Below, one piece after another: positions 8,570 through 16,693 of a stretch of DNA of 38,133 bases. This stretch comes from Bacteroidota bacterium (GTDB lineage: Bacteria > Bacteroidota > Bacteroidia > AKYH767-A > OLB10). How positions within the stretch are numbered: the first letter of the stretch is position 1; the number at the start of each line of letters is the position of its first letter. Below the pieces are notes generated by a model. The model searched no databases and was not told the origin of the DNA. It saw only the letters and a list, made by a program, of their open reading frames with translations. A program made the translations under genes and the position numbers. Location: contig JAHEMF010000028.1 of assembly GCA_024643795.1 (NCBI GenBank), positions 1 through 38,133 of the forward strand, given 5' to 3'.

Positions 8570-9553
8570 ATGGAATATAGAAAACTTGGCAGTTCAGGTT
8601 TACAAGTCAGCGCCTTATCACTAGGTAGCTGGCTAACGTTTGGTAAACAGGTGGCTGATTCTGTTGCCGAAGAGCTGATGATAGCGGCGTATGAAAATGG
8701 CATAAACTTTTTTGATAATGCTGAGATCTATGCAAGAGGTGAGTCGGAAAAAGTTATGGGTAGGATCCTAAAAAAACTTAATTGGGACCGGTCGTCATAC
8801 GTTGTGTCCAGTAAAGTTTTTTTTGGATTGGGTAATGCCCTGCCAAATCAGAGGGGGCTGTCACGCAAGCATTTGGTTGAAGGCTGTAACGGTGCCCTGA
8901 AACGTTTGCAGGTTGATTATGTTGATCTGCTTTTTTGCCACCGGCCTGATAAGAACACCCCTATTGAGGAAACGGTGTATACCATGGACAATCTTATCAG
9001 ACAGGGAAAGGTTTTATACTGGGGAACCTCGGAGTGGGATGCTTCAGAAATAATGGAAGCGCATTTAGTGGCCAAACAAAATCACCTGATAGGTCCGGCA
9101 ATGGAACAGCCACAATACAATATGTTCACCCGTACCAAAATGGAAAAAGATTATCTCCATCTTTTCAAATATCATGGTATGGGTACTACAATATGGTCAC
9201 CATTGGGATCAGGTATATTGACCGGAAAATATTTGGATGGATTTCCTGACAGTACTCGTTTAGGTATTGATGGACTTGAATGGTTAAAGGACAGGGTATT
9301 GCGGGACGAATATTTAGCTAAGATCAGGAAGCTGAAATCAATTGCAGATTCCTTACAGGTAAGTATGGCTCAACTTGCGCTTGCCTGGTGTTTAAAGAAT
9401 CCTCATGTAAGCACTGTGATACTTGGTGCTTCCAAAATTATTCAGCTCAAAGAAAATATTGGATCTATTGAAGTGGTCAATATGTTAACAGATGACATCA
9501 TGTTGCAGATTGATGAAATATGGGCCAACAAACCTGCGCTTCCGGAGTTTTAA
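8570..9553 (+). CDS. Aldo/keto reductase (potassium-channel beta-subunit-like)
   Basis: A 327-residue NADPH-dependent TIM-barrel oxidoreductase. It opens MEYRKLGSSGLQVSALSLGSW. The active site residues are in FFDNAEIYARGESE (Asp, Tyr), KVFFG (Lys) and LLFCHRPD (His). The NADPH-binding end has CLKNPHVSTVILGASK. The overall pattern is that of the YghZ / voltage-gated channel beta-subunit group. The ATG at 8570 gives the normal family N-terminus. An in-frame TTG at 8525 would add 15 residues and is less likely. The physiological substrate is unknown. Shortly after the stop, a weak hairpin (9556-9575) precedes lipB. Confidence 0.9.
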   Translation: MEYRKLGSSGLQVSALSLGSWLTFGKQVADSVAEELMIAAYENGINFFDNAEIYARGESEKVMGRILKKLNWDRSSYVVSSKVFFGLGNALPNQRGLSRKHLVEGCNGALKRLQVDYVDLLFCHRPDKNTPIEETVYTMDNLIRQGKVLYWGTSEWDASEIMEAHLVAKQNHLIGPAMEQPQYNMFTRTKMEKDYLHLFKYHGMGTTIWSPLGSGILTGKYLDGFPDSTRLGIDGLEWLKDRVLRDEYLAKIRKLKSIADSLQVSMAQLALAWCLKNPHVSTVILGASKIIQLKENIGSIEVVNMLTDDIMLQIDEIWANKPALPEF

Positions 9554-9602
9554 GCAACCCATCCCCGCAAGGGTTATATAAATTACCTTAACTTTACAGG
9601 TA

Positions 9603-10322
9603 ATGCAGAAAGTTGATTTTCGTGACCTTGGAGTTATTGATTTTAAAATTGCCTGGGAGTACCAAGAGCATTTACTCACTGCCATTACTCAACGCAAAAA
9701 AGAGCTAGGGAGCCCCTTGAAAGACCCCCGGCATCATCTTTTGTTTTGCGAGCACCCACATGTTTACACACTTGGCAAAAGTGGCAAGGAAGATCATTTA
9801 CTTATTGATCTAGACCAGCTGAACAAACAGGAAGCGGTTTTTTATAAGATCAACAGAGGCGGTGACATAACATATCATGGCCCCGGTCAATTAGTTGGAT
9901 ATCCTATACTTGATCTGGATGCCTTTTTTCACGACATACATAAATACCTCAGGTTGCTGGAAGAATCCATTATCAGAACATTACTACAATTCGGAATTTC
10001 ATCTGGGAGAATTGAGGGATTAACAGGTGTATGGGTAGGTCATGAACACCCTGAAAGTGCAAGAAAAATATGTGCATTTGGAGTCAGGTGCAGCAGGTGG
10101 GTTACTATGCATGGGTTTGCATTGAACATAAATACTGACCTTTCATATTTCGGAAATATTGTTCCTTGTGGGATCGATGATAAAGAGGTTACATCTATGC
10201 AAAAGGAGTTAGGTAATAGACAGGATATAACAAAGGTGAAAGAAGTTCTGAAAACCAATCTTTCTGAGATATTTAATTTTGAATATACTCAGGAGACTCA
10301 ATCTTCAAATATCAATGAGTAG
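9603..10322 (+). CDS. lipB: Octanoyltransferase (lipoate biosynthesis)
   Basis: A 239-residue LipB that transfers octanoyl from acyl carrier protein to lipoyl domains of 2-oxoacid dehydrogenases and the glycine cleavage H protein. The signature GGDITYHGPGQLVGYPI is complete. The conserved lysine lies in ARKICAFGVR and is followed by RWVTMHGFALNI. The catalytic cysteine is in NIVPCGI near residue 189. Length is normal. A TAACTTTA box at 9589-9596, one mismatch from TAnnTTTG, lies just before the ATG. The stop overlaps the start of the serine hydrolase by eight bases. No lipA is in the window. Confidence 0.95.
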   Translation: MQKVDFRDLGVIDFKIAWEYQEHLLTAITQRKKELGSPLKDPRHHLLFCEHPHVYTLGKSGKEDHLLIDLDQLNKQEAVFYKINRGGDITYHGPGQLVGYPILDLDAFFHDIHKYLRLLEESIIRTLLQFGISSGRIEGLTGVWVGHEHPESARKICAFGVRCSRWVTMHGFALNINTDLSYFGNIVPCGIDDKEVTSMQKELGNRQDITKVKEVLKTNLSEIFNFEYTQETQSSNINE

Positions 10323-11469
10323 CAGAGCCCGGAATTTTTGGATCACTTTTGTTGTGTTGTTCAGTATTTTGAACATAGCATTACTCGCTACCGGCAGGAT
10401 CTATTATTATAAAGCATTGGTTTATAATTATGTTAATATAGATGATAATGACCTTTTTCCTGTGAGGTATATAAAGGCAGGAATTCCTGAGCCATGGAAT
10501 ATCGGAAATGATTATAATGAACAAGTATTGTCAGATACATTGAATTCGACTCTGGAACAATACAGATCGGTGGCATATCTGGTGATAAGAGATGACTCTA
10601 TCCGTTATGAACGGTATTGGGATGATTATGGACCTAACTCGCATTCCAATTCTTTTTCCATGGCCAAGAGTTACATAAGTACTCTGGTTGGCATAGCAAT
10701 TGATCAGGGGCTTATCAGGTCAGTTGATGATCAAGTATGCGATTACCTGGAGGGATTTTGTGGTATGGGAAGAGACAACATTACAATAAAGAATTTGCTG
10801 ACCATGAGCAGTGGACTTGATTGGGATGAAGGATATGCTACATTGTTCAGCGGCGTCACCAGAGCTTATTACGACCGGGATCTGCCTGGTCAGATGTATA
10901 ATATTGAAGGGTTGAACAAACCGGGAATGGACTTTAATTATATGAGCTGTAATACCCAGTTGTTAGCAATGGTGGTTGAAAAAGTAAGCGGAATGCATAT
11001 AGCAGATTTTGCATCAACATATTTTTGGAAAAAAATAGGAGCGGAGCGTGATGCATATTGGAGCCTTGATGAAGCTGACGGTATTGAAAAGGCTTATTGT
11101 TGTATCTATTCGAATGCGAGGGACTTTGCGCGTATCGGTAAATTATATTTGAACAACGGGCGTTGGAACGGTGAGCTGGTGATCTCACCGGGTTATGTAA
11201 AAGCAGCCATATCACCCGCTTCATTAAATTTTGGTAATTTGAAGAACACGCGTTACGGATATCAATGGTGGCTTACTTCATACAATGAGATGGATATTTT
11301 TTATGCCCGAGGTATTTTAGGGCAGTATGTATTTGTTGTGCCTGATATAAATCTGATATTTGTAAGGCTGGGTCATACCCGGGGTGAGGCTAATGCTGAT
11401 GGAGACCTTCAGGATGTTAAGGTTTATATTAGTGAGACCATCTCTCTTTTTAACAAACACGTACATTAA
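10315..11469 (+). CDS. Membrane-anchored beta-lactamase-family serine hydrolase
   Basis: A 384-residue protein with a basic N-terminus and a signal-anchor helix at about 7-28 (FWITFVVLFSILNIALLATG), so the catalytic domain is probably periplasmic. The penicillin-binding fold motifs are present. SxxK is SMAK at 115-118, YxN is YSN at about 265-267, and the KTG-like triad is HTR at 354-356. This set is typical of class C beta-lactamase-like esterases or peptidases, not of true antibiotic-resistance enzymes. The start was taken as the ATG at 10315, which overlaps lipB by eight bases. An ATG at 10279 overlaps further and adds 12 residues. Substrate unknown. Confidence 0.88.
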   Translation: MSSRARNFWITFVVLFSILNIALLATGRIYYYKALVYNYVNIDDNDLFPVRYIKAGIPEPWNIGNDYNEQVLSDTLNSTLEQYRSVAYLVIRDDSIRYERYWDDYGPNSHSNSFSMAKSYISTLVGIAIDQGLIRSVDDQVCDYLEGFCGMGRDNITIKNLLTMSSGLDWDEGYATLFSGVTRAYYDRDLPGQMYNIEGLNKPGMDFNYMSCNTQLLAMVVEKVSGMHIADFASTYFWKKIGAERDAYWSLDEADGIEKAYCCIYSNARDFARIGKLYLNNGRWNGELVISPGYVKAAISPASLNFGNLKNTRYGYQWWLTSYNEMDIFYARGILGQYVFVVPDINLIFVRLGHTRGEANADGDLQDVKVYISETISLFNKHVH

Positions 11470-11496
11470 CAAGATGACATTCACTTTATCAGCATT

Positions 11497-11913
11497 ATGT
11501 TAAAAGATATTCCGGAATTAAAAGTAAAGGATGTTGCATTGGCGATTATTCCGTCAGAACCCGTGGACAGTGTAGATGACCCTTCGGCAACCTGGAAAGT
11601 ATACATATTAAACTTGAAGCAAGAGCCTATTATTGGTGTTCTGGTAGCTTCAAAGGGGTATGGAGAAGTGGGAGGTGAACCTGTTAAAACGAGTGTTTTA
11701 AGACATTTTATTGACCGTATAGACCCAATGAGTTATGCAGTGGTTGAGCCTATTGATCAAAGTGTATTTCACTTAAGCAATGAATACTGGGTCAGCTTTT
11801 ATATTAACCGAACCATTTATGATAAAAAATACCTGTTTGTGCCGGGTAGTATTTTAAAAGAGAATTTTTCTACAATTCCACTCATAAATAAGAGCGGAGT
11901 CATGATAAGATAA
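11497..11913 (+). CDS. Conserved Bacteroidota protein of unknown function
   Basis: A 138-residue soluble protein without a signal peptide or membrane segment. It has a mixed alpha/beta appearance with the blocks TWKVYILNLK, GVLVASKGYGE, TSVLRHFID, NEYWVSFYINR and YDKKYLFVPGSI. I remember very similar short proteins in many Bacteroidota genomes, some mislabelled as phenylalanyl-tRNA synthetase alpha subunit. Nothing here resembles an aminoacyl-tRNA synthetase. It lies 27 bp after the serine hydrolase and 50 bp before the exonuclease, possibly in one transcript. No function is proposed. Confidence 0.8.
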   Translation: MLKDIPELKVKDVALAIIPSEPVDSVDDPSATWKVYILNLKQEPIIGVLVASKGYGEVGGEPVKTSVLRHFIDRIDPMSYAVVEPIDQSVFHLSNEYWVSFYINRTIYDKKYLFVPGSILKENFSTIPLINKSGVMIR

Positions 11914-11963
11914 ATCAATATATTTACTTTATTCTTTTTCACTTTTCAAAACTTTTCTACATC

Positions 11964-12683
11964 ATGAATGCAACCGATTTAAGTTCCATCTTATTCTTAG
12001 ACATTGAAACAGTCCCTCAGTATAACGCTTTTGATAGCTGCCCTGAGGAGTTAAAAAAATTATGGGAACGTAAAGCAACGAACCTAAAAAGGGAAGAGCA
12101 TGAGCTTCCTAAAGATATTTATAATAGAGCAGGAATATATGCTGAGTTTGGTAAGATAGTTTGTGTTTCTACAGGAGTTGTTCGATATGGGCAAGGAGGG
12201 GCAATGAAGATGTACATCAAGTCGTATTATTCAGATGACGAGAAGGAACTGCTGGAGCAATTTGCCGCACTTTTGAATGAAAATTTTAACCGTCCCGAAC
12301 ATAAACTTTGTGCTCACAATGGAAAGGAATTTGATTTCCCTTACCTGTCGAGAAGAATGATAATTCAAGGTATTCCAGTGCCTGATATCTTGAATAACCA
12401 AGGTAAAAAGCCGTGGGAAATAGCACATCTTGATACTATGGAGTTATGGAAGTTCGGCGACTTTAAAAGCTATACACCTTTGAACCTTTTAACCTATTCA
12501 ATGGGTATACCTAGTCCTAAGGATGATATTGATGGAAGTCAAGTGTGGTCAGTGTACTGGGTAGATGGCGACCTCGACCGCATCATGACCTATTGCCAGA
12601 AGGATGTATCGGCACTGATAAATGTATTTTTGAGGCTTAAAGGGATGAGTATTATACCACCCGAAATGGTTGAGTATAAATAG
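11964..12683 (+). CDS. Predicted PolB-like 3'-5' exonuclease (DEDD fold)
   Basis: A 239-residue protein with the three exonuclease motifs of the RNase H-like DEDD superfamily. Motif I is FLDIET with Asp13 and Glu15. Motif II is in AHNGKEFDFPYL near residue 117. Motif III is YCQKDV near residue 211. The arrangement matches the stand-alone family described as predicted 3'-5' exonuclease related to the PolB exonuclease domain (PF10108), common in Bacteroidota. It acts on nucleic acid ends in the cytosol by family inference; the substrate is not known. The ATG at 11964 gives the normal beginning MNATDLSSILFLDIET. Confidence 0.88.
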   Translation: MNATDLSSILFLDIETVPQYNAFDSCPEELKKLWERKATNLKREEHELPKDIYNRAGIYAEFGKIVCVSTGVVRYGQGGAMKMYIKSYYSDDEKELLEQFAALLNENFNRPEHKLCAHNGKEFDFPYLSRRMIIQGIPVPDILNNQGKKPWEIAHLDTMELWKFGDFKSYTPLNLLTYSMGIPSPKDDIDGSQVWSVYWVDGDLDRIMTYCQKDVSALINVFLRLKGMSIIPPEMVEYK

Positions 12684-12699
12684 CTGCAAATCAGCAGCT
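12682..12699 (+). terminator. Possible hairpin terminator after the exonuclease gene
   Basis: AGCTGC (12682-12687) pairs with GCAGCT (12694-12699) around a six-base loop, starting within the exonuclease stop codon. There is no proper U-tract after it, so termination is uncertain. Confidence 0.3.
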
Positions 12700-12731
12700 T
12701 ATAATCATGTCTATTCTGTTTGTGTAAAGGC

Positions 12732-12758
12732 TGTAACAAATGGGATAGTGTGTGCGTC
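12732..12758 (+). promoter_or_regulatory. Putative ECF sigma promoter upstream of GIN-domain gene
   Basis: TGTAACA at 12732-12738 is followed after exactly 16 bp by CGTC at 12755-12758, then ATACTTTC. The same two boxes with the same spacing occur upstream of the ECF sigma gene (31159-31185) and the GIN/beta-barrel gene (32846-32872). An AAC-containing -35 and a CGTC -10 are typical of group 4 sigma factors. The ATG follows 32 bp later, at 12791. Confidence 0.65.
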
Positions 12759-12790
12759 ATACTTTCTATAATCACTAAAGTCAGAAAAGC

Positions 12791-13516
12791 ATGAAAACTA
12801 TCTCAAATTCATTAGTAAAAGGGTTATTGTTTGTGGCCCTTATCACAGCGGTTTCAATCTTTAATACTTATGCTCAAAAGATAAAGGGTAGTGGCACTCT
12901 AACATCACAGGATCGCGATGTTGCATCATTTAATAAAATTTCAGCCGGAGGAGTACTGAAGTTGATTCTCATACAAAGTGTGAAAGAGAGTGTAACTATA
13001 AAAGCTGAAGATAATATCATTGATCATATTACCACAAAAGTTTCCGGTCATGAGCTGGTTATTGGAATGAATGAAAACTTGAGTCCATCCGAAGATATAA
13101 CAGTAACTATATATGCAAAAAATGTAAAGGGGCTTGATATTTCCGGAGTAGTTGATTTCGAAACACAGGGAACTTTAAAAACAGATGAGTTGGAGATCGA
13201 TTGCAGTGGCGCTTCTACTATGCATGCCGATATTTCTGTTAACAACCTTGAAGGTGATATCAGCGGTAGTTCAAAGATCACTTTGAGTGGCAATGCCGGT
13301 AGTGTTGATATGGATATAAGCGGCGCTGTTGTTTTAAATGCTTTTGACTTGAAAACAGGTAAATGTGAATTTGAAGTTTCAGGTGCTGCCAAATGCGAGA
13401 TCAGCTGTGACGAAGAGCTTGAGGTTGAAGTGTCAGGTGCTGCCACGTTGGTTTACAAGGGAGATCCTAAAGTTGAAAAGTCGGTTAGTGGCGTGGCTAC
13501 TATCAGCAAAAAATAA
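12791..13516 (+). CDS. Secreted head-GIN-domain (DUF2807) protein
   Basis: A 241-residue protein with a signal peptide at about 1-29 ending NTYAQ. One GIN-type auto-transporter head domain (DUF2807) fills the rest. Its imperfect repeats centre on the motif (D/E)(I/V)SG(A/S), seen as LDISGVV, IDCSGAS, GDISGSS, MDISGAV, FEVSGAA, VEVSGAA and SVSGVA. Each repeat probably forms one turn of a right-handed beta-solenoid. There is no barrel, so it is probably periplasmic or surface-exposed. Family function is unknown. It shares an ECF-type promoter element with the sigma-factor locus some 18 kb away, which suggests co-regulation with the second GIN protein at 32892. It converges on the DUF3570 gene with a nine-base gap. 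Confidence 0.85.
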   Translation: MKTISNSLVKGLLFVALITAVSIFNTYAQKIKGSGTLTSQDRDVASFNKISAGGVLKLILIQSVKESVTIKAEDNIIDHITTKVSGHELVIGMNENLSPSEDITVTIYAKNVKGLDISGVVDFETQGTLKTDELEIDCSGASTMHADISVNNLEGDISGSSKITLSGNAGSVDMDISGAVVLNAFDLKTGKCEFEVSGAAKCEISCDEELEVEVSGAATLVYKGDPKVEKSVSGVATISKK

Positions 13517-13525
13517 GGTCGGCTG

Positions 13526-14845
13526 TCAATCCATCACGAATTTAAATCCGAGAGATATCATGTTGGCTTCAAATGATATGTTTCTGTCGTATCGCATATA
13601 CTTGACGTCAATACTCTTTAGTCCGAACAACCAAATGTGAAACTGGGCAAAGATATCAGTGTATGCTACTCCAAACCCATACTGATTGGCACTGAAACCT
13701 GACAAGTCATAATCTGAAGTATAATATTTTTCGGATGTATGATGTTTGTTATATGGCTTAAAATATTTGGCGGCCTTCTGATCATAGTATCTGTATGATG
13801 GTAACAATGTAAATTTGGAGGAGATCTTTACAGGCACTTCAATACTGGCCGTATGTGAAGATATGTTCCAGTCGTCGAAATAATAACGGTAGTATAATCG
13901 GAGTACAAATATCTGGTTGATGTAATAGTGAAGCCTTCCGCCTATAGCCGTTTTAGTGCGTGAATCCGGTAACCGTTCAATATCATCTGCTAAATGGAAA
14001 TTCTGGATATAAGAGTCGGCTATATCTTCAAAGTAAACTCTTTGGAACGGTGTAGAAAGTAAGCCGCTTTGCATAACATAATCCAAAGCCAGAGAAGTCT
14101 GTAGTTTTCTTGAAAGTATTTGCGAGAATCCGATGCCTAAAGAAACAGAGTTTCGGCCTTTGTTGTTGAATTCCTTGAATAACGGACTATAATCAGGGTT
14201 ACCCGTTATGGCATTATTTTGGAAGAGAAAGTCATTAATGCCAGACCCACCGGATTCAAAGGGACGGAGTTCGATAGGGTATATAGCGCTCCACTGATCA
14301 AAATAAGCTTCACCATGAAAACTCAGTTCAGTGTTTTTATCATTGAATAACATTGAATAACTACCTCCAAAACCTGCTGAGAAATAGTCGAACTCAGATG
14401 ACACAGAAATTTTTGCAGACCATATTCTGTTTCTGTTATCGGAACTATGTGTATAGGTGCCGTTGAAGTTGGCCCATACATCGGATGAGGAAGCACCTGT
14501 TGAAGCCTGAAACGGATCGGCATCACCTTTTCCGTCAAATGGGTCTATGTTGGAAGAAGATGCGGAAGAATATGCTGATATTCCTGCATCAATGGTCAAC
14601 ACATCATCATCATTTAATGGAACAGCAACAACAAATGTTGGAGTTACATCTTGTAACTTCTCTGTTCCTACGCCACCTGAAACCGCAGCATGGTCACCTT
14701 TCTGGGAATAATAGCTGGCAAGAAAATCTATTTCGGTTGATTCTAGCACTCTCTTTTTATAAACGGTGGCGCTATCAGCAGGAGTATTATCAGCAAGAGC
14801 TGAAAATGTAGCAAGTGAAAAAAGTATTACACAGAGCGTTTTCAT
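13526..14845 (-). CDS. DUF3570 outer-membrane beta-barrel protein
   Basis: A 439-residue protein with a signal peptide (MKTLCVILFSLATFSALA). Alternating aromatic/polar strands follow to the C-terminus, which ends ISLGFKFVMD. The profile fits an outer-membrane beta-barrel and the DUF3570 family. It is last of four tightly packed minus-strand genes (thioredoxin, apbE, DUF4266, DUF3570), eight bases after the DUF4266 stop. Residues 116-119 are TGAS, which matches the core of the ApbE flavinylation motif (S/T)GA(S/T), although the usual Asp three residues earlier is Gln. It may be a surface partner or conduit for the redox proteins of the cluster; that role is inferred. Confidence 0.87.
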   Translation of the reverse strand: MKTLCVILFSLATFSALADNTPADSATVYKKRVLESTEIDFLASYYSQKGDHAAVSGGVGTEKLQDVTPTFVVAVPLNDDDVLTIDAGISAYSSASSSNIDPFDGKGDADPFQASTGASSSDVWANFNGTYTHSSDNRNRIWSAKISVSSEFDYFSAGFGGSYSMLFNDKNTELSFHGEAYFDQWSAIYPIELRPFESGGSGINDFLFQNNAITGNPDYSPLFKEFNNKGRNSVSLGIGFSQILSRKLQTSLALDYVMQSGLLSTPFQRVYFEDIADSYIQNFHLADDIERLPDSRTKTAIGGRLHYYINQIFVLRLYYRYYFDDWNISSHTASIEVPVKISSKFTLLPSYRYYDQKAAKYFKPYNKHHTSEKYYTSDYDLSGFSANQYGFGVAYTDIFAQFHIWLFGLKSIDVKYMRYDRNISFEANMISLGFKFVMD

Positions 14846-14853
14846 AGATAGGG

Positions 14854-15063
14854 TTAGTTACAACCACAGCCTCCGCCTGTTTTACCACCATTGGCACCGG
14901 ATGAAGATTCTCTGTACGATTGAAAATTCAGTTCAAACCGGTCAACTTTTCTGGTGGATAATTCCATATCCGGGTCATTCAGGTTTACTTTCTGATATTC
15001 TTTCACCACCTGGCATGATGACATGAGAAACAAGGCGACAATCAAAACATACAATCGTTTCAT
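14854..15063 (-). CDS. DUF4266 small lipoprotein with C-terminal CGC
   Basis: A 69-residue lipoprotein. The signal peptide ends in the lipobox MSSC, with Cys17 as the lipidated residue. The middle DPDMELSTRKVDRFE is polar. The tail is glycine-rich and ends GGGCGCN, with Cys66 and Cys68. From memory this ending is shared by DUF4266 proteins. Residues 52-58 read ESSSGAN, close to the flavinylation motif DxxSGAT, but the acceptor threonine is replaced by Asn. The ATG overlaps the apbE stop (ATGA) and the DUF3570 gene follows after eight bases, so the three are probably translated together. It is likely anchored in the envelope facing the periplasm. Function unknown; a cofactor- or metal-carrying peptide is a fair guess. 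Confidence 0.87.
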   Translation of the reverse strand: MKRLYVLIVALFLMSSCQVVKEYQKVNLNDPDMELSTRKVDRFELNFQSYRESSSGANGGKTGGGCGCN

Positions 15064-16046
15064 AGTTTACTATCTAGTTTAATATTTTCAGATATATGAA
15101 TTTTTCCATTGTTGTCGATCATTATACATTCAATTTCCGGCAACTGGTTTACCCTGTCGATCCCGGCTTCTACCCCCATTACAAAAACGGAGGTAGCTAG
15201 CGCGTCAGCGAGCTCTGCGCTGGGTGCGAAAACCGTTGCACTGACCACTTCAGTGACCGGATAACCGGTTCGCGGATCTATTATGTGGGTATATCGCTTG
15301 CCACCTATTATCACGTACTTTTCATAGTTGCCGGAAGTAACCACAGCACGGTTATACAATGGCAGCAACGCAAATACTTTATTCTTGTTCATTGGATTTG
15401 TGATGGCCACCTTCCATTCAGTACCATCCGGCTGAACACCCCAGGTGTTCATATCACCTGAAGCATTGATGATCCCTGATTTCACATCATTTTCAATTAA
15501 AAGTGCTTTGGCTTTATCTGCTGCATATCCTTTGCCAATCGCGCCAAATCCGATCTTCATTCCTTTGTTTGGTAAATAAACAGAATGGTCTGTTTTATTC
15601 ATCATTACCCTCTTATATCCTACCTGCTTTACTGAAGCAGCTACCAGTTCCGGCGAAGGTAGGTCAGTCATGCTTCCATCAAATTTCCAGATCTTATCCA
15701 TGGCCGCGTAAGTGATGTCGAATGCCCCGTCTGTAAGATTGGAGATCCTGATCGACCGTTCAATAAGATCATATAACTCAGGATCGACCTTAACCGGACC
15801 AATACCAGCACTAAGATTGATAAGAGACGTTTGAGAAGCACTATCCCATGAAGAAATCAAAGTTTCTATTCTCCTGATCTCTGTTACCGCCAAAGCAACA
15901 AACTCTGCAGCTTGAGATGAATCATTGGCAACCACCGTTATTTCAAAACGGCTACCCATCAACTTCAGTGTTTCTTTATAAATGATATCTGGAAAAGCAA
16001 AGTTTGCAAGGCAGCTGAAAAGGACCAAAAGGATGCACTTTTTCAT
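15060..16046 (-). CDS. apbE: FAD:protein FMN transferase
   Basis: A 328-residue exported enzyme (signal peptide of about 19 residues) that attaches FMN from FAD to Ser/Thr of periplasmic or membrane redox proteins. Family motifs seen are MGSRFEITV near the start and the flavin-binding AIGKGYAADKA. SGNYEKY, HIIDPRTGYPV and the metal-site block AELADALATSVFVMG complete the set. Length is standard. It lies between a thioredoxin gene (six-base gap) and the DUF4266 gene (ATGA overlap). This suggests a dedicated substrate in the same cluster and not a general housekeeping role. No Nqr or Rnf genes, the classical targets, are in the window. Confidence 0.93.
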   Translation of the reverse strand: MKKCILLVLFSCLANFAFPDIIYKETLKLMGSRFEITVVANDSSQAAEFVALAVTEIRRIETLISSWDSASQTSLINLSAGIGPVKVDPELYDLIERSIRISNLTDGAFDITYAAMDKIWKFDGSMTDLPSPELVAASVKQVGYKRVMMNKTDHSVYLPNKGMKIGFGAIGKGYAADKAKALLIENDVKSGIINASGDMNTWGVQPDGTEWKVAITNPMNKNKVFALLPLYNRAVVTSGNYEKYVIIGGKRYTHIIDPRTGYPVTEVVSATVFAPSAELADALATSVFVMGVEAGIDRVNQLPEIECIMIDNNGKIHISENIKLDSKL

Positions 16047-16052
16047 GGTTGC

Positions 16053-16487
16053 TTAGAAGGACGTCAGTAATATGATATATTCAGCCGGGGATATTTTTTT
16101 ATAACCTGACTCACCCAGTACCTTGCCTGATCCATCAAGCACAACTACAAATGGGAAGTACCCATCGCGGTTATATTTTTCGGCCAAACCTTCATTGTGC
16201 TCTTGCTGATCGGGGGAAAGGGCATTTTGCTTTTTTCTCGGAAAATCCGCTTTTAACATCACAAAATGGTCTTTTGCATATGCTTGAAACTCCTGCGAAC
16301 TCCATATTTCCTTTTCTAACTTGATACATGGTGCACACCAGTCTGAGCCTTGAAAAACGAGTATAATGTTACGATCAAGTTCCGAAGCCTGTTTTTTGGC
16401 TTCATCTATATTTGTCAGCCAGTCCTGTGCAGGTGTGTGCATTGAGATGCCCATCAGGATCAGTATAAACAAAACAAGTTTCTTCAT
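16053..16487 (-). CDS. Periplasmic thioredoxin-fold protein
   Basis: A 144-residue protein with a cleavable signal peptide (about 1-20, ending HTPAQ) and a thioredoxin fold of the thioredoxin_7 / DsbD-gamma type. The active site WCAPC is at residues 50-54. The cis-proline region is YFPFVVVLD. It is the first gene of the four-gene cluster. It could keep the cysteines of the DUF4266 protein (Cys66 and Cys68) in the right redox state; this is inferred from neighbours. No TAnnTTTG or ECF-type box is obvious in the 206 bp upstream. Confidence 0.88.
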   Translation of the reverse strand: MKKLVLFILILMGISMHTPAQDWLTNIDEAKKQASELDRNIILVFQGSDWCAPCIKLEKEIWSSQEFQAYAKDHFVMLKADFPRKKQNALSPDQQEHNEGLAEKYNRDGYFPFVVVLDGSGKVLGESGYKKISPAEYIILLTSF

Positions 16488-16693
16488 AAAAATAATTGAG
16501 TTCTAACGAAGGAGCAGGGTAATAGAAGGTGGATAGGTATCAGATGTGATCGTTATAGCACACGAATTTAATAACACATCCCAGAATGCGGTATGAGAAA
16601 TGTCAGTTAACATATTACTGATCAGATTAAGTCTGCCTTGCCTTTTTTATTCAATTACCTAAGTTGATCATGCCACATGACAAAACGGAATCA

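Noticed and set aside
10315-11469. Antibiotic-resistance beta-lactamase
   Set aside because: SMAK, YSN and HTR fit the broad serine hydrolase family; there is no class C-specific context, linked regulator or mobile element.
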